Assembly: GCF_006334915.2 (NCBI RefSeq)
Contig: NZ_VDMA02000007.1
Span: forward strand, 124,001-188,000
Source: Microbispora catharanthi
Lineage (GTDB): Bacteria > Actinomycetota > Actinomycetes > Streptosporangiales > Streptosporangiaceae
Length of the DNA: 64,000 bases
Direction: 5' to 3'
Shown: piece after piece, positions 61,731 through 64,000 of the stretch
Layout of the letters: each line of letters opens with the position of its first letter
How positions within the stretch are numbered: the first letter of the stretch is position 1
Translations under genes and position numbers: made by a program
Notes under the pieces: model-generated
Seen by the model: the letters and a program-made list of their open reading frames with translations, nothing else
Databases searched by the model: none
Told to the model about the DNA's origin: nothing

Positions 61731-62672
61731 TCAGGAGGCCCGGCCGAGCGTCTCGATCGCGCCGATCATCAGATCCCAGAACCGGTCGCGGTCCAGTCCG
61801 ATCCCGACGTTCGCGTTGGGCTCCCAGTCCGTGCGGCGGTGGAGGTCGGCCACGGTCGCTCCCCTGGTGTGCCGGCCGTCCAGCTCGACGCGCAGGCCCA
61901 CCCGCTCGTAGGTCAGGACCGTGGGATCGATGAGGTACGCCACCGTGATCGGGTCGTGCAGCGGCGGAGCGGGGAACCCCCAGGTCTCGTGATAGGTCGA
62001 ACCGAAGAACGTGAGCAGTTCCACGCAGACGCGGGCGAGCGGGGTGCCGAGCGCCTCGATCCTGGCGAGCACGTCGGCGGTCACCAGCGCCTGGTGACTG
62101 ACGTTGAGCCCGACCCACGTCGTCGGCACGCCGCTGCCCAGCACCTCCGCCGCCGCCTCCGGATCGGCGTACACGTTGAACTCCGCGTACGGCGTGTGGT
62201 TGCCGCGATCGGTGGAGCCGCCCATGATCACGACTTCTCTGATCCGCTCGCGGTCCTCCGGATGACGGCGGAGCAGCGTGGCGATGTTCGTCAGCGGGCC
62301 GATGGCCACCACGGTCACCGGCTCGGCTGCGGCCGCCAGCGTGTCGTGGATGAGGTCCACGCCGTGGCGGGGGTCGAGCGGGACGCTCGGCTCCCCGAAC
62401 GCCGGGCCGTCCAGGCCGCTCTCCCCGTGCACGTAGTCGCCGATCTCCAGCGGCGCCGCGAGCGGGCGGTCGCAGCCGGCGGCGACCGGCACGCCGGTGA
62501 CGCCGGCCAGGCTCAGCATCCGTCGCGCGTTGAGCGCGGTCTTCTCCACCGTCTGGTTCCCCGCGACCGTCGCGACCGCGCGCAGGTCGATCGCCGGGTG
62601 GGCCACCGCGAGCAGGATGGCCATGGCGTCGTCGTGCCCGGGGTCGCAGTCGAGGATCACCGGGATCGCCAT
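61731..62672 (-). CDS. Inosine-uridine preferring nucleoside hydrolase
   Basis: The 313-residue enzyme splits ribonucleosides into base and ribose. The calcium-binding DCDPGHDDA motif is at residues 8-16, and VAIGPLTNIATLL, VVIMGGSTDRGN and the C-terminal LHDPITVAYL (with the family's conserved HD) complete the IUNH pattern. Length matches the family. It sits one base after the GATase-like gene stop and feeds ribose to the ribokinase downstream. Confidence 0.9.
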   Translation of the reverse strand: MAIPVILDCDPGHDDAMAILLAVAHPAIDLRAVATVAGNQTVEKTALNARRMLSLAGVTGVPVAAGCDRPLAAPLEIGDYVHGESGLDGPAFGEPSVPLDPRHGVDLIHDTLAAAAEPVTVVAIGPLTNIATLLRRHPEDRERIREVVIMGGSTDRGNHTPYAEFNVYADPEAAAEVLGSGVPTTWVGLNVSHQALVTADVLARIEALGTPLARVCVELLTFFGSTYHETWGFPAPPLHDPITVAYLIDPTVLTYERVGLRVELDGRHTRGATVADLHRRTDWEPNANVGIGLDRDRFWDLMIGAIETLGRAS

Positions 62673-62673
62673 G

Positions 62674-63423
62674 TCAGAGCTCCTTCGCGAGCCAGCGGAC
62701 CGCCCGGGTGAACAGGGTGCGGTAGCCGTCCCAGGAGACGAACTCGTCCGGGCACCAGTGCGGCGCGATGTCGGAGGCCCAGGCGAGCGTGCGTCCGGCC
62801 CCGGCCTGCCGTACGGCGAGCAGGGGGTCGCCGGCGACGGTCGCGAGCAGCGTGGCGTCCTCGGGCAGCGCGAACCGGTTGTAGCCGAGCAGGTCGGGCC
62901 ACTGGGCGGGAAGTCCGGCCACGATGGGGTGCGCGTCGTCGGCGAGCAGGCCGGGCACGCCCTGCGGGGTCTCGACGCGGTCGTCGTAGCGGGAGATCCG
63001 GGCGGGGAGCACCCGCTCCACCGCCGTGCCGGCGAAGGCGGCCTTCGCCTCGAAGCCCTGGAAGCTCAGGTAGCCGCCGGCCATGGCGAGGCCGCCGCCC
63101 TGCTCCACCCAGTCGGCCAGCAGGTCGATCCGGTTGACGGTCTTCTCGCTGGCCAGCCAGGTGGCCGGGTGCAGCAGGATGCTGTTGGCCCCGATGTCGG
63201 AGAGCACGATCACGTCGTAGGCCGCCAGCGCCTCGGGCGTGCCGGGGAACAACGCGGGCACGTCGTGCGCGGGCAGGTGGTCGACCTCGATGCCGTCGGC
63301 GACCAGGACGTCCCGCAGCGGATCGATTCCGGTGTGGTAAGTGGTCGTGGTGAACGAGTCGAAGCCCTTGAAGTGGGTCGACTGGCTCACCCACGATTCG
63401 CCGGCGACCAGCACGCGGGTCAT
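62674..63423 (-). CDS. Glutamine-amidotransferase-like protein
   Basis: A 249-residue class I GATase-fold protein (COG5426-like): TRVLVAGESWVSQSTHFKGF at the start, YDVIVLSDIGANSILLHP, then WVEQGGGLAMAGGYLSFQGF and GRTLAWASDIAPHW. The place of the nucleophile Cys is not occupied by a clear G-x-C-x-G, so it may be non-catalytic, like ThuA-type proteins. It is tightly packed with the nucleoside hydrolase (1 nt) in the operon and probably has a role in sugar or nucleoside use. Confidence 0.72.
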   Translation of the reverse strand: MTRVLVAGESWVSQSTHFKGFDSFTTTTYHTGIDPLRDVLVADGIEVDHLPAHDVPALFPGTPEALAAYDVIVLSDIGANSILLHPATWLASEKTVNRIDLLADWVEQGGGLAMAGGYLSFQGFEAKAAFAGTAVERVLPARISRYDDRVETPQGVPGLLADDAHPIVAGLPAQWPDLLGYNRFALPEDATLLATVAGDPLLAVRQAGAGRTLAWASDIAPHWCPDEFVSWDGYRTLFTRAVRWLAKEL

Positions 63424-63454
63424 GGAAATCGTCTCCTTCTGTTCGTGTGTGTGA

Positions 63455-64000
63455 TCAGCGGCCGCGCGCGGCGGCGAGGAAGAGCTCGCGCGGGTTGTCC
63501 GCGAGCAGCCGGGTGGTGTCGTCGGCGGTCAGCCCGTGCCGGTGCAGGCGCGGGACGAAGTGCGTGAGGATGTGGGCGTAGCCGGTGCCGCCGTAGCGGA
63601 CGAGCATCGTCTTCAGGAACACGTCCTGGGAGAGCAGGACATGGTCCCCGAGCCCGGCGCGGACCAGCCAGGCCACCGCGGCGGCGTTCTCCTCGTCGCA
63701 CGGGGACTGGCCCTCACCCGGATAGAGGTAGTCCATGCCGCACATGTCGTAGCCGAGGTAGGCGCCGCGCAGGGCGAGGGACACCTGGTAGTCGCGGTCC
63801 GCCCCGCTGGGGTTCAGGTGCGAGAGCACGGTGCCGGCGAGCAGAGCGCCCTCCTCGGCGACGACGTCGAGCACGCGGTGGCCGTGCCGCACCCAGCCGG
63901 GGAGATGGACCGAGAGCGGCACGCCGGTGCGGGCCTGCGCCCGGGCCGCGCCGCGCAGCACCTTCTCCTCCTCGGCGGTGAAGTCCGGCGAGACGCCGAT
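63455..64000 (-). CDS. Phosphotriesterase-family hydrolase, cut by the window edge
   Basis: The C-terminal 181 residues of a phosphotriesterase-related (PTE/Php) TIM-barrel hydrolase are present. Visible motifs are GVPLSVHLPGW and GTVLSHLNPS with metal-ligand histidines, AYLGYDMCGMDYLYPG, and LLSQDVFLKTMLVRYGGTGY with the catalytic Asp. The start lies beyond position 64000. It is the first visible gene of the operon leading to the GATase-like, nucleoside hydrolase and ribokinase genes. PTE relatives are often lactonases or sugar-lactone hydrolases. Confidence 0.83.
   Translation of the reverse strand: MGVSPDFTAEEEKVLRGAARAQARTGVPLSVHLPGWVRHGHRVLDVVAEEGALLAGTVLSHLNPSGADRDYQVSLALRGAYLGYDMCGMDYLYPGEGQSPCDEENAAAVAWLVRAGLGDHVLLSQDVFLKTMLVRYGGTGYAHILTHFVPRLHRHGLTADDTTRLLADNPRELFLAAARGR

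Overview
The window is high-GC chromosomal DNA from an actinomycete. The dense coding, many GTG/TTG starts, an SPW-repeat protein, a Methyltransf_19-type methyltransferase, an F420-type oxidoreductase, an AldO-like oxidase and an EACC1/caspase pair all fit a filamentous actinobacterium. My best guess is the order Streptosporangiales, but the family is an inference. I see no rRNA, tRNA, CRISPR array, prophage or intact insertion sequence.

Left part (1-20,200): a GNAT acetyltransferase and a large bacterial RING-finger protein. Next come two adjacent genes broken by frameshifts: a NYN-domain nuclease-like gene and a membrane-anchored protein of unknown function. A TetR regulator then stands divergent from a complete polyamine-type ABC operon (ATPase, two permeases, binding lipoprotein) that runs into a YtcJ-like amidohydrolase. 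Housekeeping and stress genes follow (DUF421, SPW-repeat, GH15, alditol oxidase-like, 1-Cys peroxiredoxin, methyltransferase, MFS exporter). Two gene stubs lie among them: an acyl-CoA synthetase tail and an SDR tail.

Sugar region (20,680-38,160): a LacI regulator with its operator motifs stands divergent from two GH3 glycosidases (beta-xylosidase/beta-glucosidase type). After a DHFR-like/HxlR divergent pair comes a five-gene minus-strand operon: secreted GH2 enzyme with a PA14 domain, sugar-binding lipoprotein, RbsA-type ATPase and two permeases. This layout resembles ytfQRT-yjfF galactofuranose uptake. A DeoR regulator and a second RbsA-type ATPase with no transporter partners are divergent from it, and the shared promoter region carries repeated operator-like words.

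38,160-41,700 holds the most striking system: a small EACC1-type protein 3 nt upstream of a 992-residue protein made of a caspase-like protease domain, a calcium-loop motif, a proline-rich linker, several membrane segments and a C-terminal WD40 propeller. It is a likely regulated-proteolysis (conflict or cell-death) module.

41,700-49,200 looks like a small catabolic regulon: sulfotransferase, SDR, DUF1214-type protein, IclR regulator, SnoaL-like protein and LLM oxidoreductase. Three promoters share the palindrome AGAACGCGTTCT, which fits the KstR steroid-regulon consensus. 49,500-54,100 holds a Methyltransf_19 enzyme, a CheR-PAS-PAS hybrid, a stand-alone CheB and a STAS protein, with no chemotaxis receptor or kinase in view. 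The right end has a ROK regulator, small secreted cysteine-containing proteins, a YchJ protein, several gene remnants (one a diverged copy of the broken membrane protein at the left end), a YncE-like lipoprotein, and a ribokinase / nucleoside hydrolase / GATase-like / phosphotriesterase-like operon cut by the window edge.
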